DNA of 10,566 bases from Actinomycetota bacterium. Lineage in GTDB: Bacteria > Actinomycetota > Actinomycetes > Nanopelagicales > Nanopelagicaceae. Positions 1 to 7,324 of the stretch are shown here, piece by piece (positions within the stretch are counted from its first letter, which is position 1; each line of letters begins with the position of its first letter). The translations under genes were made by a program, and so were the position numbers. The stretch spans positions 1 to 10,566 of the forward strand of contig JAQCAO010000042.1 in the NCBI GenBank assembly GCA_027731885.1, in the 5' to 3' direction. Below the pieces are notes generated by a model. The model saw only the letters and a program-made list of their open reading frames with translations, made no database searches and was not told where the DNA came from.

Positions 1-798
1 CGCGCCAATCGGATTCCATCGCCCGAAGATCATGATCGCTAAAGCGGTAAAGCCTTTACCGGCTGAAAAACCGCGATCAAAAGAACCAACCAGCTCTAGC
101 GTTAGATAAGCGCCGGTAATCCCACCAAAGGCACCTGCGATAATTATATTTGTATATTTATATTTCCGTACAGAAATTCCTGAGGTCTCAGCGCTACTTG
201 GATATTCACCAATTGCTCTTGTACGTAGCCCCCAAGGTGTGTGATAGATAGCAACGTATAGAGCGAAGATTAGGAATAAACCAAAGTAAGTTATTGGTCC
301 GCTTTGAAAGAAGACTCGCCCAAAGAATGGAATCTCAGATAGCCCTGGAATCGACCAGCGGGGAAATATTGCAGGTAGTGAATAGCCTTGCTTATAAAAG
401 AATGATGTCAATCCGGTGGCCAGAATATTGACTATCGTTCCGGCGATAATTTGATCCATCTTCCAAGAGACTGTTAACAGAGCGAGCAACAACCCGGTAA
501 CTGCGCCACTGGCGATAGCGGCAAGTAGTCCCCAGAGAAGATTTTGAGAGAGGGCTGCAACAAAGAATCCAAAAAATGAGGAAGTTAGGAGAGTTCCTTC
601 GATTCCGATATTTACTACGCCAGTTCGCTCACACATTATTCCGACCATAGCGGCCATGGCAAGTGGTAGACCAAAAGTTATTGATGATGCGGCCACAGCA
701 ACAGTTGAAACCGAATTAATCGAATAAGCAACCGCTATAGCAAATATGACGAGATAAATGTAGATCGGCTTTCTTGACCGTAGTACAGGAGTTTTCAT
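1..798 (-). CDS. BMP-type ABC transporter, second permease (NupQ/YufQ-like), 3' end cut by window edge
   Basis: This is the inner-membrane permease of a nucleoside-type ABC importer (branched-chain-like permease fold, BPD_transp_2). Reading from ATG at 798 gives 266 codons with no stop to the window edge. Relatives are usually a little over 300 residues, so the C-terminus is missing. The protein starts MKTPVLRSRKP followed by a hydrophobic segment. At about residues 54-70 it carries the family signature CERTGVVNIGIEGTLL, then further hydrophobic stretches. The loop after residue 190 (TPWGLRTRAIGE) and the later GGITGAYLTLE segment are also typical. The start lies one base after the TAA of the upstream permease (TAA-G-ATG) with no clear Shine-Dalgarno, so translational coupling is likely. 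The two permeases should form the transmembrane heterodimer. The exact substrate is inferred from the family only. Confidence 0.9.
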   Translation of the reverse strand, partial: MKTPVLRSRKPIYIYLVIFAIAVAYSINSVSTVAVAASSITFGLPLAMAAMVGIMCERTGVVNIGIEGTLLTSSFFGFFVAALSQNLLWGLLAAIASGAVTGLLLALLTVSWKMDQIIAGTIVNILATGLTSFFYKQGYSLPAIFPRWSIPGLSEIPFFGRVFFQSGPITYFGLFLIFALYVAIYHTPWGLRTRAIGEYPSSAETSGISVRKYKYTNIIIAGAFGGITGAYLTLELVGSFDRGFSAGKGFTALAIMIFGRWNPIGA

Positions 799-799
799 C

Positions 800-1849
800 T
801 TAATTGCTACCCCAACCACTTGTAACTTGAGTATTGGAGCCACTCTTGAGTTTAAAGATCCGACTGATTATTGGCGCGGTAACAAAAAACAGGACTATCG
901 CAAGAATTAGATCGATTATCTCCGGGCTAACACCTGCGGTGAATTGCATAGTTGGGCCAGCCCCACGCATGCCACCAAAAAGGATTGCTCCTGGTATCAC
1001 AGCTAATGGATTGGCGCGGGCAAGTAGTGCGATGGTAATTCCATCAAAGCCGAGACCTTGATTGAAGGCGGGTTCAAATTTACCGACCACACCCAGGGTT
1101 TCAACTGCGCCACCAAATCCAGCAAGTGCGCCACAAGCCACCATTGCAAAAACGGTATTTCGTTTTACTGCAATTCCTGCATACCAAGCGGCATTCTTAT
1201 TCTTGCCAACTGTTTCAAATCTAAATCCAGTTGTGGTCTTCTTAAAAATCCACCAGACACCAACTGCTAGTAAGCCGCTAAGTAGAAAGCCGATAGGCAA
1301 GCCAGCGATACTGCCAATCTTGGCAGTATCTGCAATAGCAGGTGTGCGGGCGATTATTGAACCCTCTTCTTTCAAAGGTCCATTAGATAAGTATTCGGCG
1401 AGCTGCAGAACTATGCTATTTAACATAATTGTTGTTATGACCTCGTGGATTCCACGGTATGCCTTGAGCGCACCGGCAATGTATCCAACGAGTGAACCAA
1501 ATATGGCACCGATCAAAAGGCAGAGTGGAACGTGGGCAATCATTGGTAACCCTGTGATTGCATATCCAGCCCATGCAGCAGCTAGTGCGCCAGAAATTAG
1601 TTGACCTTGTGCACCAATATTGAAAAGCCCGGCCCGCAGACCAATGACTACTGCTAACCCGCTAATGGCAAGTGGGGTTGCTTTACCAAAAGTTTTAGCA
1701 AGTCCTTCTTGAGTTGAAAATGCAGTGGTGAATAAACTTTGATAAGCCCTAATCGGGTCTGAACCTTGGGTCATCATTAAGATCGCACCGATACCGAATG
1801 CGATTAGAAGTGCAATTAGCGGAGTGATCCAAGTACGAAGATACTTCAC
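800..1849 (-). CDS. BMP-type ABC transporter, first permease (NupP/YufP-like)
   Basis: This is a permease subunit of a BMP/nucleoside-family ABC importer, about 349 residues as in relatives. It is hydrophobic throughout. The signature GLRAGLFNIGAQGQL lies near residues 70-84, a GIHEVITTIMLN loop follows near 135, and AWYAGIAVKRN comes later. It partners the next permease, which begins one base downstream. The reading frame is open to a GTG at 1858, but that codon has a G-run immediately against it and no spaced ribosome site. The GTG at 1849 has AGGGG eight bases upstream and is preferred. A promoter-like element (1883-1910) lies shortly upstream, after the terminator of the receptor gene, so this gene probably starts its own transcript. 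The ATPase normally encoded just before this gene is absent. Function by family is sure; substrate is inferred. Confidence 0.88.
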   Translation of the reverse strand: MKYLRTWITPLIALLIAFGIGAILMMTQGSDPIRAYQSLFTTAFSTQEGLAKTFGKATPLAISGLAVVIGLRAGLFNIGAQGQLISGALAAAWAGYAITGLPMIAHVPLCLLIGAIFGSLVGYIAGALKAYRGIHEVITTIMLNSIVLQLAEYLSNGPLKEEGSIIARTPAIADTAKIGSIAGLPIGFLLSGLLAVGVWWIFKKTTTGFRFETVGKNKNAAWYAGIAVKRNTVFAMVACGALAGFGGAVETLGVVGKFEPAFNQGLGFDGITIALLARANPLAVIPGAILFGGMRGAGPTMQFTAGVSPEIIDLILAIVLFFVTAPIISRIFKLKSGSNTQVTSGWGSN

Positions 1850-1882
1850 GATATACACCCCTGGCTTTTCATCTAAGACCCA

Positions 1883-1910
1883 AATCTACCCGTCAGAATT
1901 TCTCTGTCAA
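1883..1910 (-). promoter_or_regulatory. Candidate sigma-70-type promoter for the two permease genes
   Basis: On the minus strand a perfect -35 box TTGACA (1905-1910) is followed after 16 bases by TAGATT (1883-1888), a 4/6 match to the -10 box. Transcription would start near 1876, a short leader before the GTG at 1849. It lies between the receptor gene's terminator and the permease start, which is where a separate promoter would be needed. Confidence 0.6.
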
Positions 1911-1914
1911 CCAC

Positions 1915-1939
1915 GATTAAATCCGTGAAGGATTAAATC
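1915..1939. repeat. Duplicated near-palindromic 9-mer GATTAAATC upstream of the permease promoter
   Basis: GATTAAATC occurs at 1915-1923 and again at 1931-1939, 16 bp apart start to start. Each copy is itself an inverted repeat (GATT-A-AATC). They sit just upstream of the TTGACA box, a position suited to an activator or repressor. A regulatory role is inferred from position and symmetry only. Confidence 0.4.
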
Positions 1940-1981
1940 AAATCTCTTCGCTCTCACTATATTGGAAGATACAGCGCTAAA

Positions 1982-2028
1982 TAAAGCAGGGCAAAGGTTT
2001 AATTGATATAAACCCTTGCCCTGCTTTA
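1982..2028 (-). terminator. Strong intrinsic terminator after the BMP receptor gene
   Basis: A 20-bp stem (1982-2001 with 2009-2028) encloses a 7-base loop, beginning about ten bases after the receptor stop codon. The single non-Watson-Crick position (1995/2015) is a G-U pair in the minus-strand transcript but an A-C mismatch in the plus-strand one, so it is built for the minus strand. A U-rich tail (UUUAUUU) follows in that direction. Confidence 0.85.
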
Positions 2029-2038
2029 ATTGCTTAGA

Positions 2039-3091
2039 TTATTGCGCAACGCCAGTTTCGATTTCGTCGCTAATTACCTTTGCGGTTACATCTGCAACTT
2101 TATCCTTAACATCAGCTGGGATTGTGGCATCAAAGTCGTGATAAGGAGCAGCTCCTACATCACCAAGGAAGTTTCCACCAGCAAATGTTCCATCTATAAC
2201 TTGACCAATGAGCGCAACCACTCCCTGAGGAATGAGCTTCATTGCAGAAGTTACTAGACAGGCCTGAGCTTCTGGAACTGTGTCCCATTGATCAGTATCG
2301 ACGCCGATGCAATATACGCCAGCCTTCTGAGCTGTACGTGCTAATCCACCGTTACCAGTTTTTCCACCAGCAGAGAAGATCACATCGAAATCTTGATCCA
2401 AGTACTGCTGTGCTGTTGATGCTCCCCAAGCAGGATCTTGGAAGGCGTTAGCGCCGGTGTAGTAAACAGATGAAGCCTTAGGGTAAGACTTTCCTTGCTC
2501 TTGTGATGCATATTCAACTCCGGCAACGAAGCCTTCAATAAACTTACGGACAGGTGGAATTGAATCTGGACCGCCAGCAATCGCTGCAGTCTTTCCTGTC
2601 TTGGTTAGGTAACCACCGAGGTAACCAACAATGAAGCCAGCCTTATCTTCAGGGAAAATTAATCCACTGTAGTTTGCCGCTGTTCCACCATAGAACTGAT
2701 CTACGCCAATGAACTTAACATCTGGATACTGCTCTGCTGCAACCGCAGTAGCTTCAGCCATCAAGAAACCAACTGTAACGATCGCGTTGTAGCCAGCCTC
2801 AGCAAATAGCGCAATATTATCAGCGTAATCTTTTGGATCTTGTGTTTCTACGTACTTAGCAAATCCGTTGTTAAGCGTAGCTGCCTCTTGTGCACCTTCC
2901 CAAGCGGATTGGTTAAATGACTTGTCGTCAACTTTTCCAATATCAGTTACGAGACCGATACAAAACGCTTCTTCAGTTCCGCAATCAGCCTCTGTAATAG
3001 CCTTCTCTGCAGTTGAGCACGCGCTTAGCGCGATTCCGAGCAAACCCGCTGCAGCAAATACCGCAGCGAACTTCTTAAATTTCTTAAACAA
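2039..3091 (-). CDS. BMP/PnrA-family substrate-binding lipoprotein of an ABC importer
   Basis: This is an extracytoplasmic receptor of the Bmp family (PF02608), whose characterised members such as PnrA bind purine nucleosides. It is 350 residues long, normal for the family. The N-terminus has a lysine-rich n-region (MFKKFKK), a hydrophobic core and the lipobox LSAC at residues 22-25, so it should be lipid-anchored at Cys25 on the outer face of the membrane. Family motifs are visible: VTDIGKVDDKSFNQSAWEG near residue 48, FIGVDQ near 127, and later GGKTGNGGL and GVDTDQWD. The start codon is TTG at 3091, supported by GAGAGGAG five bases upstream; no in-frame ATG offers an alternative before the signal peptide. 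It is followed by a strong terminator and then the permeases, so it is probably made in excess over them. Binding of nucleosides is inferred from family. Confidence 0.9.
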   Translation of the reverse strand: MFKKFKKFAAVFAAAGLLGIALSACSTAEKAITEADCGTEEAFCIGLVTDIGKVDDKSFNQSAWEGAQEAATLNNGFAKYVETQDPKDYADNIALFAEAGYNAIVTVGFLMAEATAVAAEQYPDVKFIGVDQFYGGTAANYSGLIFPEDKAGFIVGYLGGYLTKTGKTAAIAGGPDSIPPVRKFIEGFVAGVEYASQEQGKSYPKASSVYYTGANAFQDPAWGASTAQQYLDQDFDVIFSAGGKTGNGGLARTAQKAGVYCIGVDTDQWDTVPEAQACLVTSAMKLIPQGVVALIGQVIDGTFAGGNFLGDVGAAPYHDFDATIPADVKDKVADVTAKVISDEIETGVAQ

Positions 3092-3096
3092 TTGAG

Positions 3097-3104
3097 CTCC
3101 TCTC
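3097..3104 (-). promoter_or_regulatory. Ribosome binding site deciding the TTG start of the BMP receptor
   Basis: The minus strand reads GAGAGGAG, then five bases (CTCAA), then TTG. This strong Shine-Dalgarno supports the rare TTG start at 3091. Confidence 0.75.
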
Positions 3105-3108
3105 GAAA

Positions 3109-3128
3109 GATTAGTCGTTTAACTAATC
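3109..3128. promoter_or_regulatory. Perfect inverted repeat in the BMP receptor leader
   Basis: GATTAGT (3109-3115) and ACTAATC (3122-3128) form perfect 7-bp arms around a 6-base centre. It lies only a few bases upstream of the receptor's ribosome site and downstream of the candidate promoter. It could be an operator for a dimeric repressor or a leader hairpin. The arms share GATTA with the 9-mers at 1915-1939. Confidence 0.45.
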
Positions 3129-3149
3129 CAAACTTTCTGGGTGAGATAA

Positions 3150-3177
3150 AGAGTAGTCCAGCGCAGAAGTAACACAA
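3150..3177 (-). promoter_or_regulatory. Possible promoter of the BMP receptor gene
   Basis: On the minus strand TTGTGT (3172-3177) and TACTCT (3150-3155) are separated by 16 bases. They fit the loose actinobacterial TTGnnn/TAnnnT pattern but match the consensus only weakly. The implied leader of about 50 bases would contain the inverted repeat at 3109-3128. Confidence 0.3.
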
Positions 3178-3251
3178 ATGCTCTGATCAATTTGAGTCTT
3201 TCCTCGTGTCGCTTTCAATAAATAGAAAGGTAAGGTTGAGGGTTAGGTCAT

Positions 3252-3785
3252 ATGATTGCGCGCATGCCGAACTTCCTGGAATCTCCGGTTAAAACGTTGA
3301 CCCTGAAGAAGTTTGCCCTAGTTCTTCTCACATTAACTATCTCCCTCAGTGCAGAACCGGCGCAAGCGCTCGGCAAGGCAACCTTCTACCTTAAACTTCA
3401 ATTGGGTTGTTACTCCGCCAACAAAGCGCCCACCAAGGCAAGTAAGTGGAGCACGACAAATTACAAGACTCTTTATTCAACTAGTTGCAATTCGGCACAC
3501 CATTACGAAGTTTTCTACACTGGAAAGTTGAAAGTTAAGAAATTAGATTCGGAGGCGGCGAAGAAAGAGGTGGGAGTTGCTTGCGATAACGCTGCGCTGA
3601 ACGCTCTGACCGGCCAGAAAGATCTGCCGACCACGCTTACCTATGGTTACTTCTATCCAGATCCCGGAGCTGAAGAGAGGAAATATGGCAAAAGAATAAT
3701 TTGCTTCTTCCGCGTGACTGATCCGAAAAATGACAAGTTCTCCTTGTCCATCAACCGATCATTCCGCGAAGTAAATTACATTTAG
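3252..3785 (+). CDS. Small secreted cysteine-containing protein, septum-formation-domain-like
   Basis: A predicted exported protein of 177 residues. A lysine-flanked hydrophobic segment (about residues 19-33) ends in PAQA-LG, giving a signal-peptidase I cleavage after Ala39. The mature part has four cysteines (53, 79, 111, 151) and could form two disulfides. The pattern C79-N-S-A-H-H-Y-E-V-F, with a later C111-D-N-A-A, resembles the short 'septum formation' domain of actinobacterial exported proteins, which has a cysteine, a histidine and an EV pair in this order. That assignment rests on motif memory and is tentative. The ATG at 3252 has AGG shortly upstream; the ATG at 3264 has no ribosome site. 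The gene diverges from the BMP receptor and its TAG overlaps the stop codon of the convergent iolD by four bases. No cellular role can be given. Confidence 0.7.
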   Translation: MIARMPNFLESPVKTLTLKKFALVLLTLTISLSAEPAQALGKATFYLKLQLGCYSANKAPTKASKWSTTNYKTLYSTSCNSAHHYEVFYTGKLKVKKLDSEAAKKEVGVACDNAALNALTGQKDLPTTLTYGYFYPDPGAEERKYGKRIICFFRVTDPKNDKFSLSINRSFREVNYI

Positions 3786-5701
3786 CGGCGTTCTTCCGAG
3801 CCTTTTCCTAGATATTTTCTCTGCACCTTACGCGCTTGAATATAATTGGCATATGCCTTCTGGGTTGATTCCAGAGTTGAAACTTCCGGAATCGGGACTT
3901 CCCACCACGCCTCACTACTTGGGGCATAGAGCATGGGATCGCTATTTATATGTATCAAGGTGGCGGTGGGATGCGCCTTGGCAACTTTCATCGCAGCAGA
4001 TAGATCTGCGATCGCACTTGGGCTTTCGGCTATGCGAATCACATTTACTCCAAGGCTTTCGGCGTTAGTGGCTAGGTCTATGGGCAGCACTCCACCAGAT
4101 TCATGGTTATTTGATTTGCCATCACGGAAGCGATATTTGGTTCCGTATCTCTGCGAACCAATATCTTCCGATAGATGCCCGATCGAGGCAAAGCCATGGT
4201 TTTGCACAAGCACAACGATAAATTTCAATCCTTCGGCCACTGCTGTAACGAGTTCGGTATGCATCATTAGATATGAGCCATCGCCCATCATCACAACAGG
4301 AGTGCGTGATGAATCTGCGCGTGCGACTCCCAGGCCTGCAGCAATTTCATATCCCATACAAGAGAAGGCATATTCCATGTGATAACCAAGTGGATCGCGT
4401 ACTCGCCACAACTTATGGAGATCTCCAGGTAGCGAGCCAGCTGCCCCGACTAAAACATCGCGCGGATCGGTTGCTGCTTGCACAGCTCCGATAATTTCGC
4501 TCTGGCTCGGTTTCGCTAACTTTTGATCAACGAAAGCGGCATTGACAATTGCATCCCAAGCCTTATTTTCATCAGAAATACGCTCTGCATAATCTGCAGA
4601 GACCTTGTATTGAGCGAGTTCAGTAGTGAGTTCTTCCAGAGCGGTGCGCGCATCAGCGACCACGGGAATTGGGCTGCCGTGTTTAAAGGCATCGAAGGCG
4701 GTGACATTTATATTTATAAATTTGACATCTGGATTTTGGAAGATACTTCGTGAAGCTGTAGTGAAATCGCTGTAGCGGGTTCCGATTCCGATGACTAAAT
4801 CAGCTTCTTTGGCGAGGCGGTTTGCCGCAGTTGTTCCGGTGGCACCAACCGAACCACACATTTGCGGATGATCCCAAGGCAGTGAACCCATTCCGGCTTG
4901 CGAGACACCAACTGGAATTCCGGTTGCTTCCACAAATTTTGCTAATACCGCATGCGCATCTGAGTAAATAACTCCGCCACCAGCGACAATAAATGGCTTC
5001 TTTGATTTAGCGATTGCACGGGCCGCAACTGCAGACAAGCCAATATCAGGCCGCGGCCGGCGAATATGCCATTCACGATCTGCCAGAAATTCTTCTGGAA
5101 CCTCAATAGTTTCCGCCTGAACATCTTCAGGAAGGCAGATGGTCACTGCACCGGTTTCAGCGGGATCAGTTAGAACCCGCATTGCACCAAGAAGTGAAGT
5201 AAAGATTTGTTCGGGACGATTGATGCGATCAAAGAATTTAGAGAGCGGCTTAAAGGCATCATTTACCGTCATAGATAGGTCATAGGGTTGTTCTAGTTGT
5301 TGCAGAACCGGATCTGAAACGCGATTAGCAAAGGTATCTGCAGGAAATAACAAGACCGGCAAGCGATTTGTTGTTGCAACTGCCGCACCAGTTAACATAT
5401 TTGTCGCACCCGGGCCGACCGATGATGCACAAGCAAAGGTGGAGCGACGACGAGTCATCCGCGCATATGCTGAAGATTCATGAACCATCGCTTGTTCATT
5501 GCGAGCTTGGTGATAGGGCATTAGCCCTGGATCAGTTGTAGAAAGTTGCTTTAACGCTTGGCCAATTCCGGCCACATTTCCGTGGCCGAAGATTCCGAAT
5601 ACACCAGCGATCGTGCGTTCGCGGTGATCGCCATCGACGGTGTATTGGTGAGACAGGAATTCAATGATCGCCTGTCCCACGCTCATCTTGCGCGTGGCCA
5701 T
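3782..5701 (-). CDS. iolD: 3D-(3,5/4)-trihydroxycyclohexane-1,2-dione hydrolase (IolD)
   Basis: IolD is a thiamine-diphosphate enzyme of cytoplasmic myo-inositol catabolism. It hydrolyses the cyclic diketone made by IolE to 5-deoxy-glucuronate. At 639 residues it has the usual length and the three-part ThDP-enzyme layout. The N-terminal domain carries the probable catalytic glutamate E69 in ARNEQAMVHES, and SSVGPGATNMLTG near 93-105. The central domain has FIVAGGGV near 237-244. The C-terminal domain has the cofactor motif GDGS (473-476) running to N501 in VLVQNHGFASIGH. The ATG at 5701 has AGGG six bases upstream and lies 30 bases after iolA, so the two are very probably co-transcribed. Its TAA overlaps the stop of the convergent secreted-protein gene, and no hairpin terminator is seen. 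No other ring-processing inositol genes are in the window. Paralogous acetolactate-synthase-like enzymes are less likely given the motifs and the iolA neighbour. Confidence 0.93.
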   Translation of the reverse strand: MATRKMSVGQAIIEFLSHQYTVDGDHRERTIAGVFGIFGHGNVAGIGQALKQLSTTDPGLMPYHQARNEQAMVHESSAYARMTRRRSTFACASSVGPGATNMLTGAAVATTNRLPVLLFPADTFANRVSDPVLQQLEQPYDLSMTVNDAFKPLSKFFDRINRPEQIFTSLLGAMRVLTDPAETGAVTICLPEDVQAETIEVPEEFLADREWHIRRPRPDIGLSAVAARAIAKSKKPFIVAGGGVIYSDAHAVLAKFVEATGIPVGVSQAGMGSLPWDHPQMCGSVGATGTTAANRLAKEADLVIGIGTRYSDFTTASRSIFQNPDVKFININVTAFDAFKHGSPIPVVADARTALEELTTELAQYKVSADYAERISDENKAWDAIVNAAFVDQKLAKPSQSEIIGAVQAATDPRDVLVGAAGSLPGDLHKLWRVRDPLGYHMEYAFSCMGYEIAAGLGVARADSSRTPVVMMGDGSYLMMHTELVTAVAEGLKFIVVLVQNHGFASIGHLSEDIGSQRYGTKYRFRDGKSNNHESGGVLPIDLATNAESLGVNVIRIAESPSAIADLSAAMKVAKAHPTATLIHINSDPMLYAPSSEAWWEVPIPEVSTLESTQKAYANYIQARKVQRKYLGKGSEERR

Positions 5702-5731
5702 AGCTAACCCTGCCTTTCTAGGATCGTTAAA

Positions 5732-7222
5732 TTAATTTTGTGGGAATCCAAGATTTATGCCGCCGTGACTTGGGTCCAACCAACGGCTGGTGATCGCTTT
5801 GCCGCGAGTAAAGAAATGAACGCCTTCTTCGCCGTGCGCCTTGGTATCCCCGAAGAGTGATTGTTTCCATCCACCAAATGAGTAGTAAGCAACTGGTACA
5901 GGAATCGGAACGTTGATGCCGACCATTCCGACTTGAATCTCATTCTGGAAGCGGCGGGCAGCGCCACCATCGTTGGTAAAGATCGCGGTGCCGTTACCAA
6001 AGGCGCCGCTATTGATGAGCGAGACTCCTTCGTCATAACTCTTAACGCGCACAATAGATAGGACAGGTCCGAAAATCTCATCCTTATATACCTTCGATGT
6101 TGTAGGGACATGATCGATCAGAGTTGGCCCAAGCCAGAATCCAGCTGATTCGCCATCTGCCTTGACGTTGCGACCATCGACCACAACTTTTGCACCATCT
6201 TTGGCAGCAACTTCAATATAGCCAGCGACTTTATCGCGGTGTTCTTTCGTGACCAGTGGACCCATATCGCAGCCGCGGCGACCATCACCCGTGCGCAATT
6301 TATCCATACGAGAAACGATCTTTTCAAGCAGCGCATCTGCTACTGGTTCAACTGCAACAACAACTGAGATCGCCATACAACGTTCTCCAGCTGAACCGAA
6401 GCCAGCATTAATTGCAGAATCGGCTACGAGTTCCAGGTCGGCATCAGGTAAGACCAACATATGGTTCTTAGCGCCGCCGAGTGATTGCACGCGCTTGCCA
6501 GCCTTTGCGCACTCTTCATAGATATAACGTGCAATCGGTGTGGAACCAACAAATGAAATCGCTTCGACATCAGGGGAGTGCAGTAATCCATCTACAGATT
6601 CTTTATCGCCGTTGAGCACATTAAATACGCCATCTGGCAGACCTGCTTCTTTCCAAAGCTTGGCAATCCAAATTGATGCCGATGGATCTTTTTCAGATGG
6701 CTTTAAGACAACTGTATTTCCGGCTGCGATCGCAATCGGGTAGAACCACATTGGCACCATTGCAGGGAAGTTGAAGGGAGAGATGACTCCGACTACACCG
6801 AGCGCTTGGCGAGTTGAGTAAACATCTACGCCAGTTGAAACATTTTCCGAGTAATAACCTTTGATGAGCTGTGGCATTCCGACCGCAAATTCAACAACTT
6901 CTTGGCCACGGGTAATTTCACCAAGGGCATCAGATAAAACCTTGCCGTGCTCGCTGGTGATGATTTCAGCGAGTTCGCCCTTTTTCGCATTTAATAATTC
7001 ACGGAATTTAAAGATAACTTGCTGGCGAGCAGCGAGTGAAGTCTTGGACCACCCTGGAAATGCCTGCTTTGCTGATGCAATAGCTGCTTTAATTTCACCG
7101 CCATTTGCCAGAGCAACGCGCTTTGTTTCGACTCCAAGTGCTGGGTCGTAAACAGGTGCGGTACGACCTGAGGTGCTGACAAACTCTTTATTATCGATCC
7201 AGTGATTTACGGTGGTAGTCAT
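5732..7222 (-). CDS. iolA: (Methyl)malonate-semialdehyde dehydrogenase, CoA-acylating (IolA/MmsA)
   Basis: An aldehyde-dehydrogenase-superfamily enzyme that oxidises malonate or methylmalonate semialdehyde with NAD+ and CoA to acetyl- or propionyl-CoA, releasing CO2. It is the last step of inositol breakdown and also serves valine degradation. It has 496 residues, the normal length. Visible are the cofactor region FNFPAMVPMWFYPIAIAAG then LKPSEKDP, the FVGSTPIARYIY loop, and the catalytic nucleophile Cys282 in GERCMA. The position of the general-base glutamate of hydrolytic aldehyde dehydrogenases is Ser247 here (VQSLGGAKNH), a known mark of the CoA-acylating subfamily. The ATG at 7222 follows an AGGATGAGG stretch. 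It sits 102 bases after lldD and 30 before iolD. Adjacency to iolD favours the inositol role over valine catabolism, though it may do both. No convincing separate promoter is visible upstream. Confidence 0.93.
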   Translation of the reverse strand: MTTTVNHWIDNKEFVSTSGRTAPVYDPALGVETKRVALANGGEIKAAIASAKQAFPGWSKTSLAARQQVIFKFRELLNAKKGELAEIITSEHGKVLSDALGEITRGQEVVEFAVGMPQLIKGYYSENVSTGVDVYSTRQALGVVGVISPFNFPAMVPMWFYPIAIAAGNTVVLKPSEKDPSASIWIAKLWKEAGLPDGVFNVLNGDKESVDGLLHSPDVEAISFVGSTPIARYIYEECAKAGKRVQSLGGAKNHMLVLPDADLELVADSAINAGFGSAGERCMAISVVVAVEPVADALLEKIVSRMDKLRTGDGRRGCDMGPLVTKEHRDKVAGYIEVAAKDGAKVVVDGRNVKADGESAGFWLGPTLIDHVPTTSKVYKDEIFGPVLSIVRVKSYDEGVSLINSGAFGNGTAIFTNDGGAARRFQNEIQVGMVGINVPIPVPVAYYSFGGWKQSLFGDTKAHGEEGVHFFTRGKAITSRWLDPSHGGINLGFPQN

Positions 7223-7324
7223 AGCCTCATCCTATGACTTCAGCACCATACTTTTAAACGGCTAAATTCTTGGCCGCCGCCTTCGGATATTTTGGTCAGG
7301 CTGGTGGTGGACCTAAACTGCGAA

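Noticed and set aside
1062..1604. 180-codon plus-strand open frame opposite the first permease
   Set aside because: It lies wholly antisense to a well-supported permease gene and its sequence shows no recognisable domain or sensible start signals.
3212..3229. Inverted repeat CTTTC/GAAAG upstream of the secreted-protein gene
   Set aside because: Five-base arms around an 8-base AT loop are too short to separate from chance, and no supporting element is nearby.
5755..6111. 118-codon minus-strand frame inside iolA
   Set aside because: It is another frame on the same strand within a full-length dehydrogenase gene with intact motifs, so it is a shadow and not evidence of a frameshift.
7223..7324. 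Separate promoter or terminator between lldD and iolA
   Set aside because: TATGGT could serve as a -10 box but no TTG-type -35 stands at the right distance, and no hairpin with a T run was found.
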